Origin: Brevibacterium sp. RIT 803
GTDB lineage: Bacteria; Actinomycetota; Actinomycetes; Actinomycetales; Brevibacteriaceae
Assembly: GCF_016892625.1 (NCBI RefSeq)
Contig: NZ_JAFEMW010000001.1
Coordinates: 868,001-932,000, forward strand
Length of the DNA: 64,000 nt
Direction: 5' to 3'
The notes under the pieces are model-generated. The model saw nothing but the letters and a program-made list of their open reading frames with translations, ran no database searches and was not told the DNA's origin. Positions 18,156 to 25,909 of this stretch are shown here, piece by piece. Numbering within the stretch: position 1 is the stretch's first letter; the number at the start of each line of letters is the position of its first letter. A program made the position numbers and the translations under genes.

Positions 18156-18326
18156 ATGGCTGAATACAAGACAGGCGACACGGTGACAATCACCGGCGAA
18201 CCCATGAATGGAAACACCGGCAAGATCGAGCTCTTCGACGAGAAACGCGGCAAGTACCTCGTTCGCGTGAACGACCTCGCGCAACATTACTACAGCGTCG
18301 ACGAGCTCGAGCCGTCCAAAGCCTGA
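18156..18326 (+). CDS. Small KOW/SH3-like protein
   Basis: 56 residues, starting MAEYKTGDTVTI and ending DELEPSKA. The core GDTVTITGEPMNGNTGKIEL resembles a KOW motif (RNA- or ribosome-binding small beta-barrel, as in L24/NusG). The predicted strands (TVTITG, TGKIELFD, KYLVRVN, HYYSVDEL) fit a small barrel. GAGG lies just upstream. The last 37 bases overlap the 3' end of crtI on the opposite strand. No partner is evident; it could be a stand-alone RNA-binding or structural protein. Confidence 0.7.
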   Translation: MAEYKTGDTVTITGEPMNGNTGKIELFDEKRGKYLVRVNDLAQHYYSVDELEPSKA

Positions 18327-19927
18327 GAAGCTGCCACGTTCCCGCATACATTGTCGACGGGCAGCGGTCCCGGGCTCGAGTCACCTCGAATGCGTTTGAG
18401 GACCAGTTCGGCGCTGATCAGACACATCGGCACACCGACCCCGGGAGCGGTTGTCGCACCCGCGTAGTAGAGCCCCTCCACCTTCTTGGAGGCGTTCTGC
18501 TGGCGGAACATTGCGCTCTGGCGCAGCGTGTGGGCGGGTCCGAGCATCCCCCCGAGCCACGAATTGTATCGGCGTGAGAAATCCGTCGGACCCTGTGTCT
18601 GCCGAAATCTGATCCGATCTCTCAGGTCGGGGATCTCGGCCCATCGGGCGATCTGATCGATGGCTCGATCCGCGGCACGTTCGATGAGCGGATCTCCCTG
18701 CCCATCACGGCCACCGGCGCCGAGTCCGGCATCAGCAGGCACAGGAATGAGAATGAAGAGGTTCTCGTGGTTGGGTGGGGCCACCGTCGGATCGGTGTGG
18801 CTGGGTTTGCACACATATGCCGATGCTGGCGAGGAGATCTTCTGCGCAGGCCCGAAGATGTCATCGAAGTTCGTCGACCAATCGTCGGTGAAGAACAGCG
18901 AATGATGAGGAAGCTGCGGTATCTCGCCGTCGACTCCGAGGAAGACCAAGACGGCTCCCGGACCACTAGTCACTCGCTCCCACCAGCTCTCGGGGTAGCT
19001 CCGATCGATCTGGTCCAGCAGCTGCGTCTCGGTGTGGTGGAGATCAGCGGCGGAGACGACGAGGTCACTGCGGTGGTCGTGATCCCGGCCCTCTTGATCC
19101 GTCCAGACGAGGCCGGTGACTTTCCGACGTCGACCTTTCTGTGGGACGGCAGATATGTGCCTGACCGCGGAGCCTGTGTGCACTCGGACTCCTGACTCAT
19201 CTGCGAGTCGGGCCAGGGCGTCGACGATCGACTTGAACCCTCCCATCGGATAGAGGACCCCGTCACTGAGGTCCAGTGCACTCATCAGGTGGTAGAGAGC
19301 CGGCGCCTTCCTCGGATCTGTGCCGAGGAAGATGGCCGGATACTGGAGGATCTGTCGCAGCACCGGGTTGTGGAACGACTGAGAGGCGTGGTGTTCCAGG
19401 GAGGTGGTCAGCAGTCGAGCCAACGCGGGAAGCGCTGTAAGCAGCTCTGTCCGGAGAATCGACTTCGGTGAGGTGAAGGGATTGTACAGGAAGTAGTCGA
19501 GCGCCAGGTCTTTGGTGCGACCGGCCGAGGCCAGATATCTGCGCAAGCTGCGGCCGCTGCCACGTTCGATTCGTTCGAAGGTGTCAAGAACCGCGGCACT
19601 GCCGTAGGGGATCGTGACCGGCTGCTCTCGCTGACCTTTCGTGACGGGACTGAATACGGTGTAGGCGGGGTCGAGAGTGCGCAGGTCGAGTTCAGTCGCC
19701 GCAGTCGTGCCGAGAAGATTGAAGAAATGTTCGTAGACCTCCGGCATCAGATACCACGACGGTCCAGTGTCGAATCGATAGCCGTCTGATTCGATCGAAC
19801 CGATGCGCCCGCCCAGAGTCGAGCTCTGCTCGAAGAGATCGACTGTGTGTCCCTCACGTGCCAACAGAGCTGCAGCGGCGAGACCGGCCGCACCTCCGCC
19901 GACCACGCTTATGCTCTGACCCCTCAT
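18290..19927 (-). CDS. crtI: Phytoene desaturase
   Basis: 545 residues. It introduces double bonds into phytoene to make lycopene, using FAD at the membrane. Seen: N-terminal SVVGGGAAGLAAAALLAREG, EQSSTLGGRIGSIE, FDTGPSWYLMPEVYE, YPMGGFKSIVDALARLA, and C-terminal GLYYAGATTAPGVGVPMCLI. The start overlaps the end of crtB by 4 bp, so the two are translated from one message on the minus strand. Its 3' end runs into the small KOW gene. Confidence 0.95.
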   Translation of the reverse strand: MRGQSISVVGGGAAGLAAAALLAREGHTVDLFEQSSTLGGRIGSIESDGYRFDTGPSWYLMPEVYEHFFNLLGTTAATELDLRTLDPAYTVFSPVTKGQREQPVTIPYGSAAVLDTFERIERGSGRSLRRYLASAGRTKDLALDYFLYNPFTSPKSILRTELLTALPALARLLTTSLEHHASQSFHNPVLRQILQYPAIFLGTDPRKAPALYHLMSALDLSDGVLYPMGGFKSIVDALARLADESGVRVHTGSAVRHISAVPQKGRRRKVTGLVWTDQEGRDHDHRSDLVVSAADLHHTETQLLDQIDRSYPESWWERVTSGPGAVLVFLGVDGEIPQLPHHSLFFTDDWSTNFDDIFGPAQKISSPASAYVCKPSHTDPTVAPPNHENLFILIPVPADAGLGAGGRDGQGDPLIERAADRAIDQIARWAEIPDLRDRIRFRQTQGPTDFSRRYNSWLGGMLGPAHTLRQSAMFRQQNASKKVEGLYYAGATTAPGVGVPMCLISAELVLKRIRGDSSPGPLPVDNVCGNVAASQALDGSSSSTL

Positions 19928-20820
19928 CTGGTCTCCCTCGCCGTGACCAGCAGCGCCTTTGCCGTGAGCTGAGCCTTACTCGCGTTCGGAATGCGCACCC
20001 GCTCTCGGTAGAGGCGTTCGACCGGAGTGTCCGCGATCTTGTCACTGAGAGCGGTGAAGAGCGCCGCAGCGCTTCGCACCGCGGCTCTGGCGTCTTTGGG
20101 CAACAGCGCGATCGTGGCGTCGGCTCGGGCCAACTGCTGCCGAATCGTTTCCACCCACCGGTCCTTGTCGGCCTCCGTGAGTCGGGAGTCGGCACTGAGA
20201 TAGCTGCGACCCAACCGCAGACTGTCATCTGCCAGGTCGCGGAGGAAGTTGATGTTTTGGAATGCGGCTCCCAGCTGGCGAGCACCGTGCTCCAGCTCCT
20301 CGGTCTGGGACGGAGTCCTGGACCGATTGCAGAGGAAGACCTTGAGGCACATGAGTCCGACCACTTCGGCCGAGCCGTAGACGTAGGTCCGATGTTCGTC
20401 CTGGTCGAAGCCACGGACCGAGGCGAGCGCCTGATCGGGGGTGTCCAGGTCTGCTCTCATCGAGGCGAAGAATGGCTCGATGAGGTCGACGGTGATTCCG
20501 GTTGCCCTCGCAGTGTGGGCGAACGCATGGATGATGAGGTTGTCGCTGATGCCGAGTTTCAGAGCGGTGCGAGTCGCGTGGACGAAGTTCTCGAGCATCT
20601 CATTCTGCTGCCGGGAGTCGAGGCCCGCATCGGCCGCAAGTCCGTCGACGATCTCATCGGCGATGCGCACCAAGGCATAGATGTTGCGGATGTGATGGCG
20701 ATGAGCGTGCCCGAGCAGCCGCGTGGCCAAACCGAATGACGTCGAATAGTTCGAGATGACGACCCGGGCTGCCTGCTGCGCGGTCCGATTGAAGACGTCG
20801 TGAGTTGGTGAGCTGCTCAC
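19924..20820 (-). CDS. crtB: Phytoene synthase
   Basis: 298 residues, GTG start with GAGAGAGG upstream. It condenses two GGPP molecules to phytoene. Seen: first Asp-rich motif RIADEIVDGLAADAGLD, then YGSAEVVGLMCLKVF, and the second motif NINFLRDLADDSLRLGRSYL. It heads the crtB-crtI unit, opposite in direction to idi-crtE-crtU. A candidate operator shared with the idi promoter lies at 20942-20956, and a CCCCC/GGGGG hairpin can form at 20890-20908 in the presumed leader. Confidence 0.95.
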   Translation of the reverse strand: MSSSPTHDVFNRTAQQAARVVISNYSTSFGLATRLLGHAHRHHIRNIYALVRIADEIVDGLAADAGLDSRQQNEMLENFVHATRTALKLGISDNLIIHAFAHTARATGITVDLIEPFFASMRADLDTPDQALASVRGFDQDEHRTYVYGSAEVVGLMCLKVFLCNRSRTPSQTEELEHGARQLGAAFQNINFLRDLADDSLRLGRSYLSADSRLTEADKDRWVETIRQQLARADATIALLPKDARAAVRSAAALFTALSDKIADTPVERLYRERVRIPNASKAQLTAKALLVTARETR

Positions 20821-20941
20821 TTCCTCGGCCTCTCTCCCGCTTCAGTCCGCGGTCCGGCAGCTGCGGTGGTGCGACCGTGTAAAGTCGCGCCCCCGCTGCC
20901 GAAGGGGGATGTGCGGCATCTGCCTCGAGGGAACATAACTG

Positions 20942-20956
20942 CTAGCTTAGCTAACG
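20942..20956. promoter_or_regulatory. Candidate carotenoid operator upstream of crtB
   Basis: On the minus strand this reads CGTTAGCTAAGCTAG, nearly the same as CGTTGCTATGCTAG at 9953-9966 in the marR/idi gap. It is itself partly palindromic (TAGCTTAGCTA). It lies about 120 bp upstream of the crtB start. The match supports one regulator for both carotenoid transcripts. Confidence 0.55.
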
Positions 20957-20977
20957 ATTACTCGGATGGGCTCAATT

Positions 20978-22486
20978 TCACCGAGATTTCTTCGCCGCTC
21001 GGGCGATGTTCTTCGCCATGGCCGGAAATATGAATCGGTGGAACGGCGAGACGAACCCCCAGTACAGCTGGCCGCGAATGCCCCTGGGTATGAAGATTGC
21101 TCTTTGCCTCAAGTCGCTGCCACGGCCGGCCCTGCTTGTGGTGAATTCGAGCCACGCCCTACCAGATACTCGCATTTCCGCTCTCAGCAGCAGTCGATGC
21201 CCCGGCTCAAGCTCCTCGACTCGCCACCAGTCGACAGGGTCTCCGACTCGAAGACGATCTGGAAGTCGCCGCCCTCGATTGAGGCCGGCGCCGCCGACGA
21301 TCTTGTCCCACACTCCCCGTACCCGCCACGCCAACGGCCACGAGTACCAGCCATTTTTCCCACCAATGCCTTCGACAACCGGCCAAAGCTGTTCGGGAGT
21401 CAGATCAGGGAAGTGCAATGTCCGATCATCGGTGAAAACGCGCTCTCCTGCCCATTCGGGGTCATTGGGCAAGGGCTTCGCCGCCTGGGCAAGCCCTCCG
21501 GTGTCGGCGTCCCAATTGGTGTCGACGGCCCCTTCGGCCTCACGCAGCAGCGCCAGCCGCACGGACTGCTCAAAGTTGAGCAGACCCTCGGGCGGCGGAG
21601 GGATGACTTCGTCGACATCGCGGTCGGCGGTCACAGCGTCCTCCTGCAACGATTGGACGAGCGGCAGGGTCAGCGTGAATGGCAGTGGAGTGACGAGACC
21701 GACCCAGATGCCCGACAGTGTCGGCGCAGGCAGCGGCAGAGCGAGCACGTGCCGGGGTTTGAGACCGGCGATCCCAGCGAAGGTCTTCATGATCTCGGCG
21801 TACTCGAGGACGTCGTGCGATCCGATGTCGAATGCGCGATTGACATCGTCGTCGACATCGACGGCGCTGAGGAGGTAGTAGAGCACATCACGGACGGCTA
21901 GCGGTTCGACCCGGTTGGTGACCCACCTCGGCGCCGGCATCAGCCGCAGCGTCATAGCGAGGTGACGCACCATCTCAAAGGAAGCCGATCCCGATCCGAT
22001 GATAATGCCCGCCTGGAACGCGATGGTGGGGACCTGCGAGTCGATGAGAATGCGTCCGACTTGGGCGCGAGAGCGCATGTGCATGGACAGGTCCGCCTTG
22101 TCAGGATGGAGCCCGCCGAGGTAGACGATGCGTCGAACCCCGGCTGCCTCGGCCGCCTCGGCGACCCGCCGGGCCGTCGCAGCCTCCTTCTGTTCGAAAT
22201 CCTGCCCTGAGCCCATCGAATGAACAAGATGATGGATGACCTCGACTCCGGTGGCGGCCTCGACGAGGCCGTCCCCGTCGTCAAGATCAACACGATGGAC
22301 GTCGACCTGATCCACCCACGGCACCTGCTCGAGCTTCTGTGGTGATCTCACTGCGACACGAACATGGTGACCGGCCTGGAGCAGGCGAGGAACGAGTCGT
22401 CCCCCGATGTAACCGGTGGCCCCAAGCACGAGAACAGTTCGAGGATGTGGGGAAGGAACGATGGTTTCAGGATGGGATTGTGCCAT
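20978..22486 (-). CDS. SDR-DUF2867 fusion protein, copy 1
   Basis: 502 residues. The N-terminal half is an atypical SDR (VLVLGATGYIGGRLVPRLLQ, RIVYLGGLHPDK, GIIIGSGSASFEMVRHLA). The C-terminal third is DUF2867-like (LLLRAEMRVSGRAWLEF, QRAIFIPRGIRGQLYWGFVS, AMAKNIARAAKK). Such NAD(P)H-binding proteins are common in actinobacteria near lipid or carotenoid genes, but their reaction is not known. A clear paralogue lies at 23067-24560. It sits directly upstream of crtB on the same strand, 157 bp away. Confidence 0.85.
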   Translation of the reverse strand: MAQSHPETIVPSPHPRTVLVLGATGYIGGRLVPRLLQAGHHVRVAVRSPQKLEQVPWVDQVDVHRVDLDDGDGLVEAATGVEVIHHLVHSMGSGQDFEQKEAATARRVAEAAEAAGVRRIVYLGGLHPDKADLSMHMRSRAQVGRILIDSQVPTIAFQAGIIIGSGSASFEMVRHLAMTLRLMPAPRWVTNRVEPLAVRDVLYYLLSAVDVDDDVNRAFDIGSHDVLEYAEIMKTFAGIAGLKPRHVLALPLPAPTLSGIWVGLVTPLPFTLTLPLVQSLQEDAVTADRDVDEVIPPPPEGLLNFEQSVRLALLREAEGAVDTNWDADTGGLAQAAKPLPNDPEWAGERVFTDDRTLHFPDLTPEQLWPVVEGIGGKNGWYSWPLAWRVRGVWDKIVGGAGLNRGRRLPDRLRVGDPVDWWRVEELEPGHRLLLRAEMRVSGRAWLEFTTSRAGRGSDLRQRAIFIPRGIRGQLYWGFVSPFHRFIFPAMAKNIARAAKKSR

Positions 22487-22562
22487 GCGTCAGTCCTTAG
22501 GAGTCATCAAGCTCTGAGCAGCAATCATGCCATAGCGGATGGAAATCCACCGTGCGCATCCA

Positions 22563-22922
22563 TCACCACGGGTTCGCCTCCTGCCACTTCTCAAACCAGT
22601 AGCGATCCCCCTGGCAGTGAGACTTGGAGGGCTTGAAGCCCTTGAGTGCCGAATGCTCCCCCAGCCAGGTGCGCACCAGACCGGGCACCTCCTCCATCTG
22701 ATCCCGCCAGTCATCGAGCGCAAGAAGGAGCACGGCGCCGTCCTTTGCGGGGAGCCGACACGAGTAATTAGGCAGCCCGTCGGTGTTCTGCGAATGCGTA
22801 TAACTGATCTGATCGCAGCCAGTCGTGCGGTAGAAGCGAATGAACTCACCGCAGACAACTGAGCACAGCGACTTGAAATCCTGATACTGCGAGAGCCATT
22901 CCGGTCGGTGATATTCGCTCAT
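22563..22922 (-). CDS. Hypothetical 119-residue protein, copy 1
   Basis: 119 residues from ATG 22922. I do not recognise the family. Its paralogue at 28127-28486 has the same length, and hand alignment gives about 99 of 119 identical residues. Conserved features are PEWLSxYQDFKSLCS, IRFYxTTGCxQISYTHSQNT, GLPNYSCRL, LDDWR, MEEVPGLVRTWLGEHS and a C-terminal NPW. It has many aromatic and Cys residues, no signal peptide and no membrane helix. Start 22922 is chosen over the longer frame (to 23045) because both copies align there and both have the same -10-like box 7 bases upstream. Confidence 0.75.
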   Translation of the reverse strand: MSEYHRPEWLSQYQDFKSLCSVVCGEFIRFYRTTGCDQISYTHSQNTDGLPNYSCRLPAKDGAVLLLALDDWRDQMEEVPGLVRTWLGEHSALKGFKPSKSHCQGDRYWFEKWQEANPW

Positions 22923-22929
22923 GCGTTCT

Positions 22930-22935
22930 ATTATG
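22930..22935 (-). promoter_or_regulatory. -10 box of a likely leaderless promoter
   Basis: CATAAT on the minus strand ends 7 bases before ATG 22922, so transcription would start at or next to the ATG. TTCACA lies 18 bp further upstream as a possible -35. The same layout precedes the paralogue at 28486. Confidence 0.6.
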
Positions 22936-23066
22936 CTTCCGCTGTGCGGTGTTTGTGAATCCGATTGTGGAATACTCGCTGCTACCAAGATGTCGACGAT
23001 CCCGCCGAAATAGGGTTGCTTCCAGCCCGTGAAACAGTTTCTCAAGGCAGCGAGAAACGGCGCCAG

Positions 23067-24560
23067 TCATGTGAACCTTCTCGCCGCCTTCGCGATGTTC
23101 TTCGCCATGTGAGGGAAGACTTTCCGACGCAACGACGAGACAGCCGCCCAATAGATTCTGCCTCGAACCCCCGATGGATTGAACATGGCTCGCTGTCGAA
23201 ACGAGCAACCGTCTGGCTGGTCAGTCATCGTGAACTCGAGCCAGATGTCGCCCGAGACTTCCATTTCTGCACGCAGCAGCATTCGGGACGCTGGTTCCAT
23301 CTCCACAATCGTCCAACAGGCAAGGGAATCGGCTACCCCCAAATCAGCCGGAAGGCGGGGATCACGGTTCGGACCGGTACCACCGAAAAAGCCGTCCGCC
23401 AGATCTCTCAGCTTCGATGACGGTGGCCGTGAATACCGCCTGTGATCGTCACCGATTCTGGCAATGATCTTCCACAACTGCTCGGCACGAAGATCGCGAA
23501 AGACAAAGGTACGATCATCTTCGACCAATTGATTCCCCGCCCAGTGGGGATCACTGGGCAGCGAATCAGCGGCCCCGCTCAGATCACCGGTATCGACGTC
23601 CCAGTTTGCACCGATTGCCCCTTTCGTCTCCCCGGCCCGGCAGAGGGCCAGTTCGACGGCTTGTTCGTAGGTAAGCAGGCCAGCAGCGGGAGCGGGAATG
23701 ACGGAGTCAATGGCGTGGTCGTTGGCAACCGCGTCTTCTTGCAGAGACTGCACGAGCGGCAGCGTGAGCTTGAATGGAAGAGGAGTGACCAGCCCCACCC
23801 AAAGCCCCGACAGAGCGGGTGCAGGAAGCGGCAGCTTGAACACATGCCGCGACTTGAGGCCCGCGATTCGACTGAACAATTTCATCACCTCGGCGTAGGT
23901 GAGAACGTCACCTGAACCGATGTCAAAGGATCTGTTCACACGACTTGTTACTGCGACCGCTGAAACCAAATAGTAGAGGACATCACCGATTGCGATGGGC
24001 TCAACCCGGTTCGAAACCCAGTTAGGTGCAGGCATCCAGCGCAGCTCTGTTGCCAAATGTCGAATCATCTCGAATGACGCGGAGCCTGACCCTATGATGA
24101 TCCCGGCTTGGAGCACGAACGCGTCGACGGGAGAGTCGAGGAATACCTGTCCAACATTCGCTCGTGAGCGCATATGCACGGACAGGTCGTCAGAGTCGGG
24201 GTGGAGTCCTCCGAGATAGATGATTCGATTGACGTGGGCGAATTCCGCAGCGGAAGCGACACGCAAGGCACAGCGTGTTTCACGAGACTCGAAGACAATT
24301 CCGGAATTCATTGAATGAACCAGGTAGAAGACAACGTCGACACCTGACATCGCTTCGACTAGACCTTCACCATCGTCGAGATCGACCTTGAAGATCGTGA
24401 CTTCGGTCGACCACGGCACCACGGCGAGCTTTTCGGGAGAGCGTGCGGCGACGCTGACTGCATGACCGGCCTGTATGAGCCTTGGAACCAAACGGCCACC
24501 AACATAACCGGTTGCTCCAAGAACCAGAACCCGTCGTGGGTGCTGCGCTGTCTGGATCAT
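23067..24560 (-). CDS. SDR-DUF2867 fusion protein, copy 2
   Basis: 497 residues, same architecture as 20978-22486: VLVLGATGYVGGRLVPRLIQ, IIYLGGLHPDSDDLSVHMRS, GIIIGSGSASFEMIRHLA, then DUF2867-like ISRMLLRAEMEVSGDIWLEF-type segment and YWAAVSSLRRKVFPHMAKNI. The close match implies duplication, with a 119-residue gene now between the copies. A 7-bp inverted repeat (GTTTCTC/GAGAAAC, 23037-23058) lies just after its stop. TACACT ends 6 bases before the ATG, hinting at another leaderless promoter. Substrate unknown. Confidence 0.84.
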   Translation of the reverse strand: MIQTAQHPRRVLVLGATGYVGGRLVPRLIQAGHAVSVAARSPEKLAVVPWSTEVTIFKVDLDDGEGLVEAMSGVDVVFYLVHSMNSGIVFESRETRCALRVASAAEFAHVNRIIYLGGLHPDSDDLSVHMRSRANVGQVFLDSPVDAFVLQAGIIIGSGSASFEMIRHLATELRWMPAPNWVSNRVEPIAIGDVLYYLVSAVAVTSRVNRSFDIGSGDVLTYAEVMKLFSRIAGLKSRHVFKLPLPAPALSGLWVGLVTPLPFKLTLPLVQSLQEDAVANDHAIDSVIPAPAAGLLTYEQAVELALCRAGETKGAIGANWDVDTGDLSGAADSLPSDPHWAGNQLVEDDRTFVFRDLRAEQLWKIIARIGDDHRRYSRPPSSKLRDLADGFFGGTGPNRDPRLPADLGVADSLACWTIVEMEPASRMLLRAEMEVSGDIWLEFTMTDQPDGCSFRQRAMFNPSGVRGRIYWAAVSSLRRKVFPHMAKNIAKAARRFT

Positions 24561-24694
24561 ACTGCGAGTGTAATCCCCTCGTTCCGATGATTCCTTCTGA
24601 GCGCACAGTGGATTGCTGATCGAGGCGATCGGCTGAAATTGACATCGGAGGTCGGCACGGCTGGGCGATCCTGCACTATGAAATACTTGTCTTC

Positions 24695-25168
24695 ATGCAA
24701 CGTGCGACTCTGAAACGCCGAACGACGATGTGGCCGGCAGAGATTCTCGACCGAATCGCCGATGAACAGACGTCGCGTGCGGACGAAGCGACTGTATCGA
24801 TCCACTCGAGCCGCGCCGAGGGGCTCAGTCTGACTGCATCAATGCCTCTGTCCGGCAATCAGATGCCGACTTCAGCACAGAGATTTCTGGGTTCCGATGC
24901 CAGAGTCATCCAGCACATGCGATCCGCCCCTGCTGCAGAGACGGCGGCGGCTGCCAATTTGAATATCGACGCAGAGTTCCCTGGGGTGCCGCTCGACGTC
25001 AAAGTAGAGATCACGTTGCTCCGACAGGACGATGGCTTCACTGACGTTCAAGCGGTGATCGAGACCGCCTGTTCGCTCCCACTCGTCGGCAGGGTGATCG
25101 AGTCCGGGGCTCACCCTCATGTCGAGGATATGATCACTGCGAGCCTCGACCGACTTGCGGATGTCTAG
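24695..25168 (+). CDS. DUF2505/SRPBCC-like protein
   Basis: 157 residues. MPTSAQRFLGSDARVIQHMR, DAEFPGVPLDVKVEITLL and SLPLVGRVIESGAHPHVEDM resemble the actinobacterial DUF2505 family, which has an SRPBCC-type lipid- or hydrophobe-binding fold. It is transcribed away from SDR copy 2 and toward the second marR gene. Function is unknown; a hydrophobic-ligand role would fit the carotenoid surroundings but is speculation. Confidence 0.62.
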   Translation: MQRATLKRRTTMWPAEILDRIADEQTSRADEATVSIHSSRAEGLSLTASMPLSGNQMPTSAQRFLGSDARVIQHMRSAPAAETAAAANLNIDAEFPGVPLDVKVEITLLRQDDGFTDVQAVIETACSLPLVGRVIESGAHPHVEDMITASLDRLADV

Positions 25169-25205
25169 CGTCCTGACGTTCACTCGGTGTCACCCAATCC
25201 CAGTG

Positions 25206-25220
25206 TCTAGACTAGGTGAA
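25206..25220. promoter_or_regulatory. Candidate operator upstream of the second marR gene
   Basis: TCTAGACTAGGTGAA contains the short palindrome CTAGACTAG. Its reverse strand reads TTCACCTAGTCTAGA, close to TTCACCTGGTGTA upstream of the MMPL gene (28078-28090). The shared element fits a local MarR regulon. Confidence 0.45.
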
Positions 25221-25286
25221 GTCGATCCACGGCGAGCCCACACGGCCCGACGATAATAAAGACAAGAGACAACAGTGAGGTGAGCG

Positions 25287-25826
25287 GTGTCGAACATCGA
25301 GAAGTCGGCAGTCTACGACGTTGACTCGAGCGACCCACAGCAGAAGCTCATCGACCGATCGAACATGTCACCTGAAGCTGTTGCTCAAATCGGCGAACTC
25401 ATGTCCGCTTTCGGACAGCTGCGCGAAGCAGAAGAAGCCATGTCAGAGGCCGCTCAACGATACATGAAGCTCAATGCCACAGACATGAAGGCCATCCATT
25501 ACCTCATCGTCTGCCAGCACCGAGATGCTATCGGTACGCCCGGAGGTATCGCAGAGCATCTAGGCATCTCCGCCTCTGCAACTACGAAACTACTTGATCG
25601 TTTGGAACACGGACACCACCTCACTCGAGCGCCTCACCCGAGTGACCGTCGAGCTCAAGCGATCAGCATCACACCTAAGACCTATGCTGTGGCGATCGAA
25701 ACTGTTGGACGTCAACAGTCCAGACGCTTCCATGCCGCAGCTCGGTTGACGTCCGCCGAACGTGAAGTGGTCATCCGTTTCCTGCGTGAGACCAGGAATG
25801 ACCTCACTTCCTCTGCATCAGACTGA
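25287..25826 (+). CDS. MarR-family regulator, paralogue of the carotenoid regulator
   Basis: 179 residues, GTG start with GAGGTGA upstream. Winged helix: RYMKLNATDMKAIHYLIVCQ, GIAEHLGISASATTKLLDRL, then wing TRAPHPSDRRAQ. The C-terminus RFHAAARLTSAEREVVIRFL closely matches the regulator at 9385-9942. It converges with an MMPL exporter gene. A MarR/MMPL/carotenoid association is also known in Corynebacterium, where an MMPL gene lies inside the crt operon. It probably controls the exporter and perhaps itself. Confidence 0.85.
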   Translation: MSNIEKSAVYDVDSSDPQQKLIDRSNMSPEAVAQIGELMSAFGQLREAEEAMSEAAQRYMKLNATDMKAIHYLIVCQHRDAIGTPGGIAEHLGISASATTKLLDRLEHGHHLTRAPHPSDRRAQAISITPKTYAVAIETVGRQQSRRFHAAARLTSAEREVVIRFLRETRNDLTSSASD

Positions 25827-25909
25827 ACCGCAGCCGTCGCGATGGACGGGAGAATCGACCTTCACCGACACTACCCTCCATCGCACATGCTGATCGCTCG
25901 AATTTCTGC

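Noticed and set aside
24678-24713. Frameshifted N-terminus of the DUF2505 protein (MKYLSS-type start at 24678)
   Set aside because: The frame from 24695 already aligns with the family start, so no frameshift is needed.
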